Shown here piece by piece: positions 22,111 to 34,986 of a stretch of 64,000 bases of DNA (its first letter is position 1; each line of letters starts with the position of its first letter). Below the pieces are notes generated by a model, which was not told where the DNA came from, searched no databases, and saw only the letters and a list, made by a program, of their open reading frames with translations. Location: NCBI GenBank assembly GCA_029844215.1, contig CM056732.1:24227501-24291500 (forward strand). The letters are read 5' to 3'. Origin of the DNA: Przewalskia tangutica (Eukaryota > Streptophyta > Magnoliopsida > Solanales > Solanaceae). The translations under genes and the position numbers were made by a program.

Positions 22111-25100
22111 TGTCACGACCCGACCCCGGGCCCGTGACTGGTGCCTTACCCCGGGCACCCTAGTGATACAACATCAGAGAAAATCAGCGGAAATAAAAAC
22201 TTACACATGAAACAAGATATACAATGAGAAAAATAGGCTAACCAAAACGGTCACCTTTCTGCATATATATAAAAAAGATTAAACATGACGATTACATCCC
22301 TTTTACAAACCACGCCCACAACGGATTACTCTGCACCTCTAAGAGTTTTATAACAACAACGGGGCGGGGCCCGCCATACCCACAATGTAAGTACCTACAA
22401 CGATGGACTATACGAAAGATAAGCCTACGGAGAAGCGGAGCTTCCCAAAACGCTTGTGATCCTATGGCGAGGATCAATAATCGGTGTACCTCTACTGCGG
22501 CATGAATGCGGCCGAAGGAGGTCGATCTAACAGTACCAAGTATGTGAAATCGTAAATGCTTGAAATAAAATCATAACATTTTAAAACCGGTTCACAAATA
22601 AGTACGAACAACGATTTTTAACGCGCATAGTGCCACAACATAAACAAGAGCAAAATAGATATAACGAATCGGTCTTTTCTAGGCGCTAATGATCGAAGCA
22701 AGGCCAATCGCCCATAGTATCATTATGCGAGCCTAATCTCGGAACTCCGCGATCGCATAGACCACCCAGGTCGCATGAGGTATTCTCGCATCGGGGTAGC
22801 TAACCTCGGATCAACTCGGACTCCGCGATCCACATAGTCACTGGACGCATGAGGTATTCCTCGCGTCGGCGTAACACCGGGTGATCATCGTGGAGCTCCG
22901 CGACTCGCATAGGTCACATAGACCGCGTGAGGTATTCCGCGACGGGCGGCTAACCCTCGGCATAACAAGTCAGGGGGGTAAGTGATATAATACCAGCATA
23001 ACTGCTTATCGTCAAACAACATAAGCACAACAAGAAAACCCCTTACACAAACGTCACAAGACACTAACACACGTAGCGTCATAACATGTTTACTTATCAA
23101 ACCAACAAGAAAGTATTACAAGGCTATCACAAGCCAACATAGTCAAGTTACTCACACAAAAGTCACACGATACCCGTAGTATCAAAATAGAGTAACTATC
23201 TTTTAAGTAAACCAAAACAATTTCCATACCTTCTTTTTAAACCAATCTTAAGACAAGAGCATGCCTTCCTTTTTAAACCATTTTACGACAAAACCATGTC
23301 TTCCTTTAAAACAAAGACACTTTTTCCTTTTAAAAGTCAAGTAGCAATATACTTTTTAAACCAAGTGTCTTACTCTTTAAAAACAAGTAACCTATACCTT
23401 TAAATCAAGTTACTTCTCCTTTCCCAAAATCAAGTTGTTTATAAGTCAAGTCTCTTTACTTTCAAAAATCAGTCTCTTAATCTTTAAATCATATCTTTTA
23501 AGGAAACCAACCTCCAACATTTAAAATGTCAAGTTATTATTTTAAATCCAATGATAAAACCCTTCTTTTGTTTTCATAAAGTCGTTATAAACAACTTCCC
23601 ATAAAGCTATTATAACACTTTACGTTTTAAACCAACCAAGGACAACTATTCTCATTTTCGAAATCAAGATAACTTATTCTTTAAAAGACCACACACCCAT
23701 TACTCATGAATGAGGTTTTACAACTTTTTAACATAATTCAAGTCCTTAATATTTCATAACAAGTCACTTAACTTTGGAATCAAGTCAAGGACACAAAAGG
23801 AAAATCAATTCCTTTAAACACACGTGCGTCTACCGCACTATATATATTTCACAATAATCATGCTAGAAAGGATAGGAAGAGGTTCACATACCTCGCGACG
23901 ATTATCGACAATTAGCAAAACGCTCCGAAATACTATACTCTTGCTAGCCTTTTTCACCCTTCAAGTAGAATACGCTACTCGTAGTACTTCAACCTATAAT
24001 GGTCATAAAAGGTCTATTAACCTCTAGCTCTCTTCGTAAAATATTCTAAGTACAAGGTCACTAAATTCTACGGAAAATCGGGCAGCACTTCCTTTGTTTC
24101 TACATACTTTGCCACCTTTTTCAAGGCCGAATACAATAACCAAACGCCACATTTAAGGCTCAAATCAATTCAGCAAATACAAAGGGGATTACACGCCCTA
24201 CAAGACGTGTAAAATTCCGCCCCACAAATGATACAAAACAATCCAATTATACAATGTCATACTCATACTAGGTGCAACAACATAAGGTCTTCCAATTCTT
24301 TTCTAATCCAAGTTCTTGGGTCAAACATGTTATATAGTCATAAACAATTTCAACAACTATAATTCCCTCTTTATATAACATGTGACAACTAAACTAGTAA
24401 CCAAATTGAATTACAATCTTTAAGGGCTAACATACTAGTTTTCGGGTTAGGGCTCCAATATCCATAACACTAATCAACTTCATAATATAAACACCTCATG
24501 CTTGCTAATATCCAAAGCTACAACAAGTAGTAATCTTAATTACTAAAACGACAAGAATTATACCTTTACAAGCCCTTAAAATTTCCAAGATTCAAAGTCG
24601 CTCCTTAGCAATTCTTAGCTCCTTTCCTTAAGTTCCAATCCGCTCCAAGCACTCCTTAGAAGCCTATGAAGAACCCATCTTCAAGTTCCAACTTCAAAGT
24701 TGAAGAACTCCTTAAGTTTCCGCCTTGCGACTAATACGAAAATGCCACTTTTCCGGAATCTTTCTATTGAGATAACCTTACAACACTCTTAGGAACCTAG
24801 GGTTTAAGTCTTGTGAATATTGGGCAACAATTGAAAAATTTTGTGTGGGGAATTTGCCCAACCCGTGAGCTTTCCTAATGAAGAACAAGAATTGTGAAAA
24901 TAATTCTAAGTGTTGGAAGAGCTTGTCTTGCACTAATGGGTATATATAAAACAATGGAGGGTCAAGATTATAACAAATGTGTGGCTAGGATGCATGGTAC
25001 TTAAATATCTAGCTATGTGGTCCCATTGACTAGTCAAATATGTCAAGCTTGAAGACTTCATCCACACTGGTCAAATGACCATCCTCTCCTTGCAATTTTC

Positions 25101-25430
25101 GTCCAACAACAAGTGGGGGAGGTGCCACGTGTCGCCCTCCCATTCGTCCATAAAATTCCGTAACCCTCGTGGGTCCCACAAAACGTAAAAATTCCTCGGG
25201 TGGGCCCCACATGACCAAATCCGTAAAATATAAATTCCATAATTCTTATAAGTTCTTAAAGTCTTAAATACCAAAGTTGAGAATCCAATTCTCAATAATA
25301 AACCTCTTTCCTTCACGAAGTTCGGAAACTTTTCCGTCGAAAAATCACATCTTTCTTCCTTTCCAATATTACTGTCGTATCCTCGTACGTACGTCCTCAC
25401 ATACATACTCTGGAACTACGGGGTGTAACA
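22111..25430 (-). repeat. 5' LTR of element A'
   Basis: 3320 bp, the direct repeat of 15569-18910. Long stretches match, but 22300-22960 carries repeated small differences at CAG/CTG and CCNGG sites. The TSD ACGAC follows. Confidence 0.93.
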
Positions 25431-25435
25431 ACGAC

Positions 25436-26519
25436 TCTCCAAGAGGAGAAGGACCTGCTCGGGTAGCACCGGATAGGGTACTGTGATATGAGGATAGATT
25501 GTGTGTGTTCGATGCTGCAGGACTTGTCAGCAGGTTTTAGGGGAGGCACGCAGTGCTTATTGCTCTATTTGTTCGGGGTCGACTAAGATGTATCATGACC
25601 TCAGATGTATGTATTGGTAAGATGGCCTGAAGAGGGACGTAACAGAGTTTATTGCTTAGTGTCTGAATTAGTAGCAGGTCAAGGTTGAGCACCAAAAGCC
25701 CAGTGGGCTATTACAGGCGATTGAGACCCCGACTTAGAAATGGGAGGTGATTTATATGAATTTTGTTACAGGGTTGCATCGTACTCAGAGGAAGTGTGAC
25801 TCCCTGAGGGTCATAGTAAACAGGCTAACGAAATTAGCCCATGTTCTTCCGGTCAGGACCACTTACTCGGCTGAGGATTATGCTAGATTATATAGCAAGG
25901 GTATTGTGACACTGCAAGGAGTTCCTACATTATGATGTCAGACAGATGAGCTCAGTTTACAGATAACTTCTGCAGGTTTTCCAGAAGGGAGTAGGGACAC
26001 AGGTGAGTATCAGTGTTGCATTTCACCCTCAGACCGACGGACAGGCAGAGCGTACTATCCAGACACTTGAGGATAAGTTGTGGGCCTGTGTTATTGATTT
26101 CAGGAGTAGCAGGAAGGATCTTTCGCCTCTCGATGAGTTGCGTATAATACCCGTTACCATTCCAGTATACAGATGGCCCTGTATGAGGCTTTGTATGAAA
26201 GAAAGTGTAGAATCGCCGATTGGTTGGTTCAACGTAGGTGAAGTTCTGATAATTTGCCCAGACTTGATTTAGCGGGCTGTGGATAAGGCGAATCTTATCC
26301 AGGAAAGATTATTAGTAAGCTCAGAGTCAGCAGAAGCTTTATGCAGATGCACGATGTCAACACTTGAAGTTCAGGTTGACGTTTTAGTATAAGTATTGTT
26401 ATGTGGTCAGGTGTGGCAAGTGTGATTATGTTGGGTGTAGTCAAGGGACTATGCTAATATCCGTTTAGATGGAACCTCGAAGGAACATTTTGGGACGAAT
26501 GTTTCTAAGGAGGGGAGAA
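25436..26519 (+). pseudogene. Integrase and 3' tail of element A, broken
   Basis: Right-hand internal block of A. The zinc-binding H2C2 part is at about 25560-25680 (GSTKMYHDLRCMYW). The core gives MNFVTGLHRTQRKCDSLRVI, VNRLTKLAHVLPVRTTYSAE, and further on FHPQTDGQAERTIQTLEDKL with the catalytic Glu retained. The SDR/AQFT block at about 25935-25965 is frameshifted and has a stop. WFNVGEVLIICPDLI is the end of the core. After 26280 the frame is lost. 26495-26519 is the ACATTTTGGGACGAATGTTT repeat and polypurine tract. Confidence 0.82.
26505..26519 (+). other. Polypurine tract of element A
   Basis: AAGGAGGGGAGAA-type purine run directly before the 3' LTR start TGTTACACCCCG at 26520. Confidence 0.75.
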
Positions 26520-28642
26520 TGTTACACCCCGAAATCCCAGGATATGTATATAAGAACATACGAAAGAAAACAGGACTTTAAGATTTGAGACTCGTAGAAT
26601 TTACCGAAATTATGGAAATGTCGGGAAACGAAATATTATGGACGAATGAGAGGGTGACACGTGTCACCCCCCCACTTGGGCTTGGACGAAATGGACAAGA
26701 AATGGGTCAAGTCTTGAAAGGCCAAGGCTTGATATTGTTGACCAAGTCAATGAGCCCACTTTGCTTGATATTTAAATGAATTCATCCAAGCCACACAAAT
26801 GTTTTAATCTAGACCCTTGAATGTAGTATATATCTATACTAGTAGTGCAAGACTTGATCATTTCAACACTTAGAGAAAATTAGAAAATCTTGAGTTGCTC
26901 TTAGAGAGCTCTCGGCCAAGAGGGAAAAAAGGAGAGAATTTTTTTGCAATCTTGCTTCATAAATCCCAATATTCAAACCCAAGATCCCTAAAGGTATTCC
27001 AAGGTTATATCAATAGGAAGATCCCGGAAAAACTACGTTTTCACGTTAGTCGCAAGATGAAAACCTAAGTTGTTTTCATATGTTTTGTTTGGAAATTTAA
27101 GGGAAGTTGTTTATGAACTTTTAAAGGCTTCAAATAGTGGATTGAAGCGTGAAGTAAAGGAGCTAAGTTGCTAAGGAGCGACTTTGAATCTTGGAGTTAT
27201 ATTTGGGCATATCAAGGTAAATCTTCATCTTACCTTTGTAATTAAAGACTACATGTTGTAGTAGATTGGTAATTGATCATGTGAATTACATTATGATGAT
27301 TGATAAGTGTTATGGAATATTTGGAATCAAAATCCGAAACTAGCATGATTAGCCTTTAAGATTGTAATTCAATTTAGTTATTAGTTTAGTCGTCGCATGT
27401 TATATAAAGAGGAGATTATAGTTGTTAAAGTTGGTTGCGACTATATAACATGTGAGAACGACAATATGGATTGAAAAAGAATTGGAAAATACTTTTCATT
27501 GTTGCTCATATTAGCCGAGAATGGCATTGACTATTGGACTGTTTTGTATAAATTGTGGGGCAGAATTTTACGCGTATTGTAAGGCGTGTAATCCCCTTTG
27601 AATTGCTGAATTGTTGAGCCTTAAATGTGGCATTTGGTTATTGATTTTTGGGCCTTAAAAAGGTGGAAAAGTATGTAGAAACAAAGGAAGTGCTGCCCGA
27701 TTTTCCGTAGAATTAAGAGTCCTTATACTTAGAAATATTCTACATTGAAAGCTAGTAGTTGATGGACGTATTATGGTCATTATAGGTTGACATTCTACGT
27801 GCGGAGTATTCAACTTGGAAAGTGGTTTAAGTCGAAGAGGTATGTGGAACTTTCCCTATCTTCTTGAGCATGAGTTTTATAAATGTATAGTACGGTGGAC
27901 GTACATGGTTAAAAATGAATTCGGTTTCATTTTAGTATCCTTGCCTTGTTTTCGAAAATGATATGTGACTTGATGTTACATGGAAAGATTGCTTGACTTG
28001 AAAAGTGTAGAATACTGGAGTTGGAAAGTATTGATTTCTTGAACTATTCTAAAGTTAAGAAACTTAATTTCTAAAGTTAAGAAACTTGATTTCTAAAGAT
28101 AAGAGACTTGAAGTATTCTGAAAGTTATGTAACTTGATTTGAAAGCATATGATACTTTGTTTTTGAAAGTATAAGTCTCTTGGTTATAAAAAGAATGAAT
28201 TTGTCTAAAACATAAAGAGTTGTAACAGCTTTATGGGAAGTTAGTTATAACGGTTTTATGGAAGGTTAAGAGAGTGGTCTATTTGATTTATAGGCACGAG
28301 TTGCCTAGGTTGTGAAAGTAGAAGTTACTGGTTTTAAAGCCTTGAAATGAATTTCTAAAGGTGTAGTACCTTGATTTGAAAAATAGACATACCTTGATAC
28401 TACGGGTGTTAGTATCTTGGGGTTTTTATATAAAAAGGGTTCTTTTTAAAGGAACGGAAGTACGTAGTACTTTGGGTTACATTCCCGGATCTTTCATGAC
28501 ATGTTAGTGTCTTAAGTTTAAATAAAATGAGAGTGCATGATTAATTAAGTCTAATAAGAAGTTAGGGAATTTCTTAACTTGCTTATGATATTTATGATAA
28601 GCCGGTGGTGCTTATGTTATGTATGATAGCCGGTGGTGCTAG
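26520..28642 (+). repeat. 3' LTR of element A, truncated
   Basis: Collinear with 9856-11992 of the 5' LTR, then breaks after GCCGGTGGTGCTAG. The last ~900 bp, including U5 and the right terminus, are lost. Copia gag sequence follows at once, so a deletion joined the LTR to host copia DNA. Confidence 0.9.
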
Positions 28643-28997
28643 CCCCACTGCCCGATGCCGACATACTACTGCGGATGCTAGTGGGGATAGTTCTGCCCCT
28701 GCTGTCCGTAGACTCCTCATCCGTCGGATTTTCTCCCGCCGCCGCGGCCCCGCCCCCTTCTAATATTATTTTTTCCTTTGTTGTTGTTGCGATTTTGACC
28801 CCGATTTAGTCCATTGTTGTTGCGATTTGAACCACTTCCCGAACTAGAATTTTGAGTTTCAAAATCATCCACAGACGCGTTGGTGGAAAGGATGGTGTTG
28901 CCAGCATCGTTTGCCAGCATCGCCGCCTATTTTATTTTCTGGGTTTCTTCAAGAATTAACCTCGAACGAGACTCATAAAATGGTGGTAAAGGGTTAC
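28643..28997 (-). pseudogene. copia relic piece 3 (gag, zinc-knuckle flank)
   Basis: On the minus strand: PLPPFYESRSRLILEETQK, one stop, AAMLANDAGNTILSTNAS, then an Asn/Gly-rich RNNNGLNRGQNRNNNKGK and RRGRGRGGG run. This is the RNA-binding tail of copia gag. It is cut on the right by element B (TSD GTTAC at 28993-28997) and joined on the left to the truncated LTR of A. Confidence 0.88.
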
Positions 28998-31723
28998 TGT
29001 TACACCCCGTAATTCCAGGACATGTTTATAAGAACGTACGTAAGAACTCAAGTGTTAATATTTGAGACTAGTAAAAATTTATCGAAATTATGAAATTGTC
29101 GGAAAACGAAATATTTCGACGAACGGGAGGGCGACACGTGTCACCCCCCTTTGTTGGACTTGGACGAAATAGACCATGGGTGTTATGGTCATTTGACCAA
29201 TGTTAGGATGATCAAGTCTTGCTAAGACTTGAGCTTGATATTGTTGACTAGGTCCAAGGGCCACTTGGCTAGATTTTTTTAAATAAATTGGATCCAAGCC
29301 ATCCATTTGTTCTAATCTATACCCTCCATATTGTTATATAGTCATCCTAAGTAGCAAGACAAGGCATTTTACACTTAGAAAAAAATTGGAATAACTCTTG
29401 TTCTTGTTGCATAGCTCTCGGGTTTGAGGGTTTTAACAAGACAAGAATTTTCGTTTGTTCTCCAATAGTCTCCATACTTTAAACCAAGGTTCTTAAGGGT
29501 ATTGTAAGGGTATCTCAATAGAAAGATCCCGGGAAAATATCGTTTTTGTATTAGTCGCAAGGTGAAAACCTAAGTCACTTTCATAGGTTTGGATTGGAAG
29601 TTAAAGGAAAGTTGTTTGTGATCTTCTAAGGGCTTCAAGTGGCATATTGGAGTGTCAAGGAGAGGCTCTATGTTGCTAGGGAGCGACTTCGGATCTTGAA
29701 TTTGGATTAAGGCTCGTCGAGGTAACAATCTTGTTCTCTTAAGTGTTATAAGATTAAATATTGTTGTAGCCTTACATTTTAACTAGCATGAATTATATGT
29801 ATTAAAGATTGATAAGTGTTATGGATATTGGAAGCCTAAAATCCGAAATGACATTGTTAGCCATTTGAAAGTGAAATACAATTTGGTCGATAATTAGAAT
29901 CGTCGCATGTTATCTACTTGAAGATTTTAGTTGTTATAATCGATTGCGGCTTTATACCATGTTATACTAAACAACTTGAAAAGGAATTGGAAAAGTTGAT
30001 ATGTTGTTACACCTTTGGACGAGAATGACATTGTCTCTTAGACTAGTTTGATATCAATTGTGGGGTAGAATTTTACACGTCTTGTTAGGCGTGTAATCCC
30101 CTATTGTTAACTACATTGTTGAGCCTTAAATGTGGCATGTTTGGTTATTGAATTCGGGCCTTGAAAAAGGTGGAAAAGTATGTAGAAACAAAGGAAGTGC
30201 TGTCCGATTTTTCGTAGAATTTAGTGACTTTGCACTTAAAATATTCTACGTTTGAAGTTAGAAGTTAATAGACGTATTATGGTCATTATAGGTTGACATA
30301 ATACGTACGGCATATTGGACTTAGCGAGTGGATTGAACCGAAGAGGTATGTGGAACTTTCTTATCTCTTGAGCATGAGTAGTTGTAAACGTATAGTACGG
30401 TATATGTACGAGATTTGACTGGATTTAGTTCATTTGATATCCTTGACTTGTTTTTTTCAAGTTGGTTGAGTTAGAGAACTAACTCACTTGTTTTTAAAGG
30501 ATAGAAATGCCTTGGTTTCAAAATCCTAAAGTTGGTTAATAACTTTATGGAAAGTAAAGAGAATGGTTAATTCTAATAAGGTAAACAAAGATTTCTTGAC
30601 TTGAAAATGTATAGAATACTTGATTTGGAAAGTATAGATTCCTTGAGCCTATTCTAAAGTTAAGACACTTGATTTCTAAAGTTAAGAGACTTGAAGTATT
30701 TTTAAAGTATAGGATACTTGGTTTTGAAAGTATAAGTCTCTTGGATATAAAGAAGAATGTAATTGCTTAAAGTATAAAGTTAGTATAACGACTTTATGGG
30801 AAGTTGGTTATAATAGCTTTATGGAAAGATGAAAGAGTGGTTTACTCTAAGTAATGTAAGTAATAATAAATGACTTGAAATAATGAAAGGCAAATTGATT
30901 TAAAGGCATCAATTGCTTAAGGTTTTAAAAGAAAGAAGTCACTTGATTTAGGGGCCTATAAATGTATTTTCTAAAAGGTATTGTGACTATGTCTTAAAAA
31001 GTAGATATGACTTGATACTACGGTTATTAGTATCTTGGAAGTTTATATGAAAAAGATTCATTTTAAAAGAATAGAAGTACGTAGTACTTTGGGTTAGATT
31101 CCCGGATTTTTATAATGACATGTTAGTGCCTTAAGTAAACTAAAATGAGAATGTGTATGAATACGGCTAATAAGAAGTTAGGGGGATTTCTTAACTTGCT
31201 TATGTTATGTATGGTAAGCCGGTAGTGCTTATGTTATGTATGATAGCCGGTTGTGCTAGGTTATGTTATTCTTACGGGGTCATTCCCTGGGTTTGTGGCA
31301 TTTGCATATTCCGTGGATTTGCTACCCATGATGCGAGGAATACCTCATGCGAGTCCGTAGGGCTTATGCGGGTGAAATAGTACTATGCAGGGCGGACCAG
31401 TCCTATGCGAGGAAATTACCTCATGCAGGTCCACACGACCTATGCGGGCGGATACAGTCTATGCGAGGAAGTTACCTCATGCGGGTCCATACGGCCTTTG
31501 CGAGTGAAATAGTCCCAGGAGTAGGATTGCTCAATGATACTACGGGCGGGTGACCCTGCTTTGATCATGAGCCTCCTATTTTTATGCAGTAAAGTATACT
31601 CTTGTTTACTCTCATTGTTAGTAAGGCACAGTGTACTGTTAATTGAGTTATCATACATGTCTCCAGCTTTATTTTAGACTTATGATTCATTACAGTACTT
31701 TCAGTTTCACATATTTGGTACAT
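28998..31723 (+). repeat. 5' LTR of element B, left part
   Basis: Starts TGTTACACCCCG. It contains the conserved hairpin (30062-30101), two 22-bp units near 30650, and GATGCGAGGAATACCTCATGCG-type minisatellite units at 31325-31510. It is interrupted at 31723 by element C. Confidence 0.9.
31325..31510 (+). repeat. Minisatellite in element B 5' LTR
   Basis: About three to four units of roughly 50 bp: ATGCGAGGAA(A/T)(T)ACCTCATGC(G/A)(G/A)GTCC followed by a TATGCGGG(T/C)G segment. The array occupies the same place in each Del LTR but differs in unit and number. Confidence 0.65.
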
Positions 31724-34700
31724 TGTCACGACCCGTTCCGGGGCCCGTGACTGGTGCCTTACCCGACACCCAAGTAGTCATACATCAGAGTAATCAGCGG
31801 AACATAAAAACAATACATTAAACAAAATGTGAAATGAGACACATTTTACCTGAGAGAAAATCGCCTTTCGGCATATATATATAATTACAAAGTTGAACAG
31901 TTTAATCCTTACAACCCCGCTTACAAATACTCTGCACTCTAAGATTTATACAACAACTATGACGGACGGGGCCCGCCATACCCTGAATGTACAAGAACCT
32001 ACGGACTCGTGGTAACATACAAAAGATAAGCCTCCGAAGGAACGGAGCTTCCAATCTGTTGAAATGTGATCCTAAACGCGGATCGGCGGTAGATGTACCT
32101 CACTGCGGCATGAACGTAGCCCGAAGGAGGTCGATAACAGTACCAAGTATGTGGCTGTAAATCAGTAAATGAAATCATAATAGTCTATATAAAGCGGAGA
32201 CATGTATGATAACCAAACTACAAGTACACATATAATGATTATATCAAGTCGTGGACTCACGCCTCCAGTCATTACTCAAATATAAATATTGGGTCTCACG
32301 CCCACAACATCAATCATGCGTGGAATACCTTCCTCACCGCGGCAGATATGATATGATAACACCAAGTACACTGAACACCAAGTCCTACACGATGCCAAAG
32401 CCGTACTAACAATACTATACAACCAAACCACGAAGGCGACACGGGGCAAAATCTGGCCGACTACGGATACCAGGCGGTCACGTGGCGGCCGGGAAAATAC
32501 GAGGGCTAACTACGGTACCAAGGCGTATCACGAGACCGTCACTACACCGAGCGGGGAAAGTGCGAGGGCTAACTACTGGTACAGGCGAATCAGCCACGAG
32601 GCGGGGCAAGTACGAACCGACCACGGATACCAAGGCGAACAGTAAAACCTCATGGAGAGCTAGTCCATGGAATAACACTATCAGCGAGGCGTGCGGTGGA
32701 ATTCTCGTCGCTGCACGCGTCAAGTAAGTTCTCAACAAGTCAACCGCCCTCCGAGAGACGCGGTAGTATAGAAACACAATTCTTGCACAACAAAGGCTAT
32801 CACAATAAGCATAGGCAAGTTTCACAACAACAAGCATAGGCAAGTTATACACAACTCAAGGTACTTTCATTTTATGTCAAAGTCCGGGTTTTAACCCTAA
32901 AGTACTACGTACGTTAAATTCCTTTTAAAGATCCATTTCTTTTACAAAGGTCACCCGATACCCGTAGTATAAAAATAGAGTGACTAACATTGTTAAGTAA
33001 ACCAAAACACTTCCCTTTGTAAAATCAAGTAACAACATTATTTTCCAAACGTTCAAGTTTGCCTAATTTCAAATGCTCAAGTTTCTCATTTTCGAAAAGG
33101 TTTCGTAGTTCATAGTTTTAATCCTTTAAAACATAATTCTCTTTTAAACAATTTGAGAAACATATGCCTTATATGTGAGTAGGTTATTCTTGTTTATAAT
33201 CAATCTTATTAAAGCAGCCATGATCTAGGAAATGTAATATCATTTTGTCTCATCTTAGCTTCTATGCAGATGGAGGTTTCTACTGGTTTTAATAATACTT
33301 AATTATTCAATACATTTCCCTTTATTAGCGCTGCAGTGGTTTGCTCGATCCTTATTCTGATTTCCGAAATCAGTAAAACATTATTCCTTTTAAAAACCAA
33401 GTACTCATTATTCACGAATGAGGTTTCACACTTTTAACAAAATTCATATCAATTCAATTAAGTCAAGTCTCTTATCTTTTAAGATCAAGTCTCTTAACTT
33501 CTAAAATCAGTAAACCATTTTCTTTACCTCTCCTAACTTCCCATAAAGCTAGTATAACTCTTATGTTTTCAAAACCAAGTATTACTCTTCTTTCAAAACG
33601 GTTTCTTAATCTTTTGAAATACTTCAAGATTCTTTATTATTCAGGCTTAAGTCAAAAGACATTGCCGTAACACTACATTCAGTTAACACACGTCTGCTAC
33701 TATATATATATATATTCTTTTAAAATACTTCAAGATTCTTATTATTCGTGCTTAAGTCAAAAGACATTGCCACGTCGTCTACGTACTATATATATTCCTT
33801 TAAAATATCATGCTCAAGAGTATAGGAAGAATCACATACCTCGTGACGATTATCGACTATAAGCAAAACGCTCCACGGCTATAACCCGGCTAGCCTTTTC
33901 CACCTTCCAAGTAGTACATGCTACTCATGAGCGATCAACGATAAAGGTTATAAGTCTCTGTAAATACGATCCTATGTAAATCTGATTTAATCTTCTACTT
34001 TAATATTCTTCTGATGCGATTTCAGTTTAAGTCTTTTCTGTAATATCCTTCTATTACAGTTCAAATCTCTTCTATGAATCTTATATTCATTTCTATACAA
34101 CTACAGTATGTAATTTCCAATTACACTAGAAGGATAGGATTATTTACCTCGGTAAGCCCAAAATTATCCAAGTTTAATGTCGATCCTGAGCAACGCTTAG
34201 CTCCTACTCCGGGTGCTCCAACCCGCTCCAAACAACCCTTAGAAGTTCTACGCAACTTCTACTTAACACTTCAACCGACTATGAAGGTTTTCCTTAGGGT
34301 TTCGTTTTTGTGACTGAGGGGAAGTATAATAGTATTTCTGGGCTTTTCGTATAGAGGTAACCTTGGGAATACTACAAGGTATTTGGGCCAAGGTATTTTG
34401 GTATTATAACAATACTTGGAGAGTATTTCTCTACCAAAAGGGGGGGGGTACTCTCGGCCAAGGGCCTCACAAGGGGGAGGGGACTTTGGACGAGAACTCT
34501 CACTAAGAGGGGAGGGATTTTTGCCTTAGAAATTATCAAGTGAGGATGAAGAAAGTCTTCAACTTAGAGGGGTATTTATAGGCCAACCAAGGGCCAACCA
34601 ATGGCCAAGATCAATCCAAGTGTTAGGCAAGTGTAAGGTGTAGATTAAGCCATGTGTACCTTATCCATCTACCACACCAACTATCACAAAAATATCCTAC

Positions 34701-34986
34701 CTAACCAAGACCTCCCATTTCGTCCAAGCCGCCCACAATCACGCCCAATGTGAGGGTGACACATGTCACCCTCCCGTTGGTCCAAAATGTTTCGTCTCTC
34801 GGAAAAATCCGCAAAAATTATAAATGACATAGCCGCATTTTTCCCTTCGCAAGTCTTGTAAAACGTTTCGTCGAAAAACGACTCTTTTCGGTACTTGTGT
34901 ACAAATTTCGAACCTTGCCAACTTTAAGGCTTAAATTTTTACACGTACGCCCTCACGTACATACTCTGGAAATACGGGGTATAACA
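31724..34986 (-). repeat. 3' LTR of element C
   Basis: TGTCACGACCCG...GGGGTATAACA, 3263 bp. Relative to 37212-40545 it has many 1-3 bp losses at CCAGG, CAG and GGCCG sites in 31900-32760, and near-identity from about 32780 to 33680. A (TA)7 run sits at about 33700. A run of nine G at 34440-34448 is ten G in the other copy. Confidence 0.92.
32460..32650 (-). repeat. Minisatellite in element C LTR
   Basis: Units on the plan GGGGCAAGTACGAGGGCTAACTACCAGGTACCAAGGCCG, clean in the other LTR at 37940-38170 (about four units of 57-63 bp) and eroded here. The unit is unlike the minisatellites of A, B and D. Confidence 0.7.

Larger units (their letters stand above)
15569..25430 (-). mobile_element. 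Del/Tekay-like gypsy element A', full-length with TSD, nested in A
   Basis: Two LTRs of about 3.3 kb (15569-18910 and 22111-25430), both with TGTCACGACCC...GGGGTGTAACA ends on the plus strand, flank a 3.2-kb internal region. The perfect TSD ACGAC lies at 15564-15568 and 25431-25435. Reading on the minus strand, the 5' LTR is 22111-25430, the primer site is near 22093-22106, then come gag remnants, a noncoding block, and integrase C-terminal remnants. The reverse transcriptase is missing. The insertion splits element A just after its RNase H linker. It is younger than A, because its TSD is perfect and its LTRs agree over long stretches. Confidence 0.94.
9856..28642 (+). mobile_element. Del/Tekay-like gypsy element A, interrupted by A' and 3'-truncated
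   Basis: A plus-strand chromovirus-type element. Its parts are a 5' LTR (9856-12883), a tRNA-Met type primer site, a decayed internal region in two blocks (12884-15568 and 25436-26519), a polypurine tract, and a 3' LTR from 26520 that stops at about 28642 after some 2.1 kb. The 5' LTR terminus reads TATTACACCCC where the other copies have TGTTACACCCC. With the 3' end lost, no TSD can be scored. The host is the copia element, parts of which were deleted with the LTR end. It holds minus-strand element A' at 15569-25430. Confidence 0.88.

Noticed and set aside
32478..32852. 124-codon minus-strand frame in element C LTR
   Set aside because: Falls on the LTR minisatellite; periodic codons without homology.
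33130..33300. Possible host-gene fragment in element C LTR (CATGATCTAGG... region)
   Set aside because: Present in both LTRs of C with no frame or splice signals; treated as LTR sequence.
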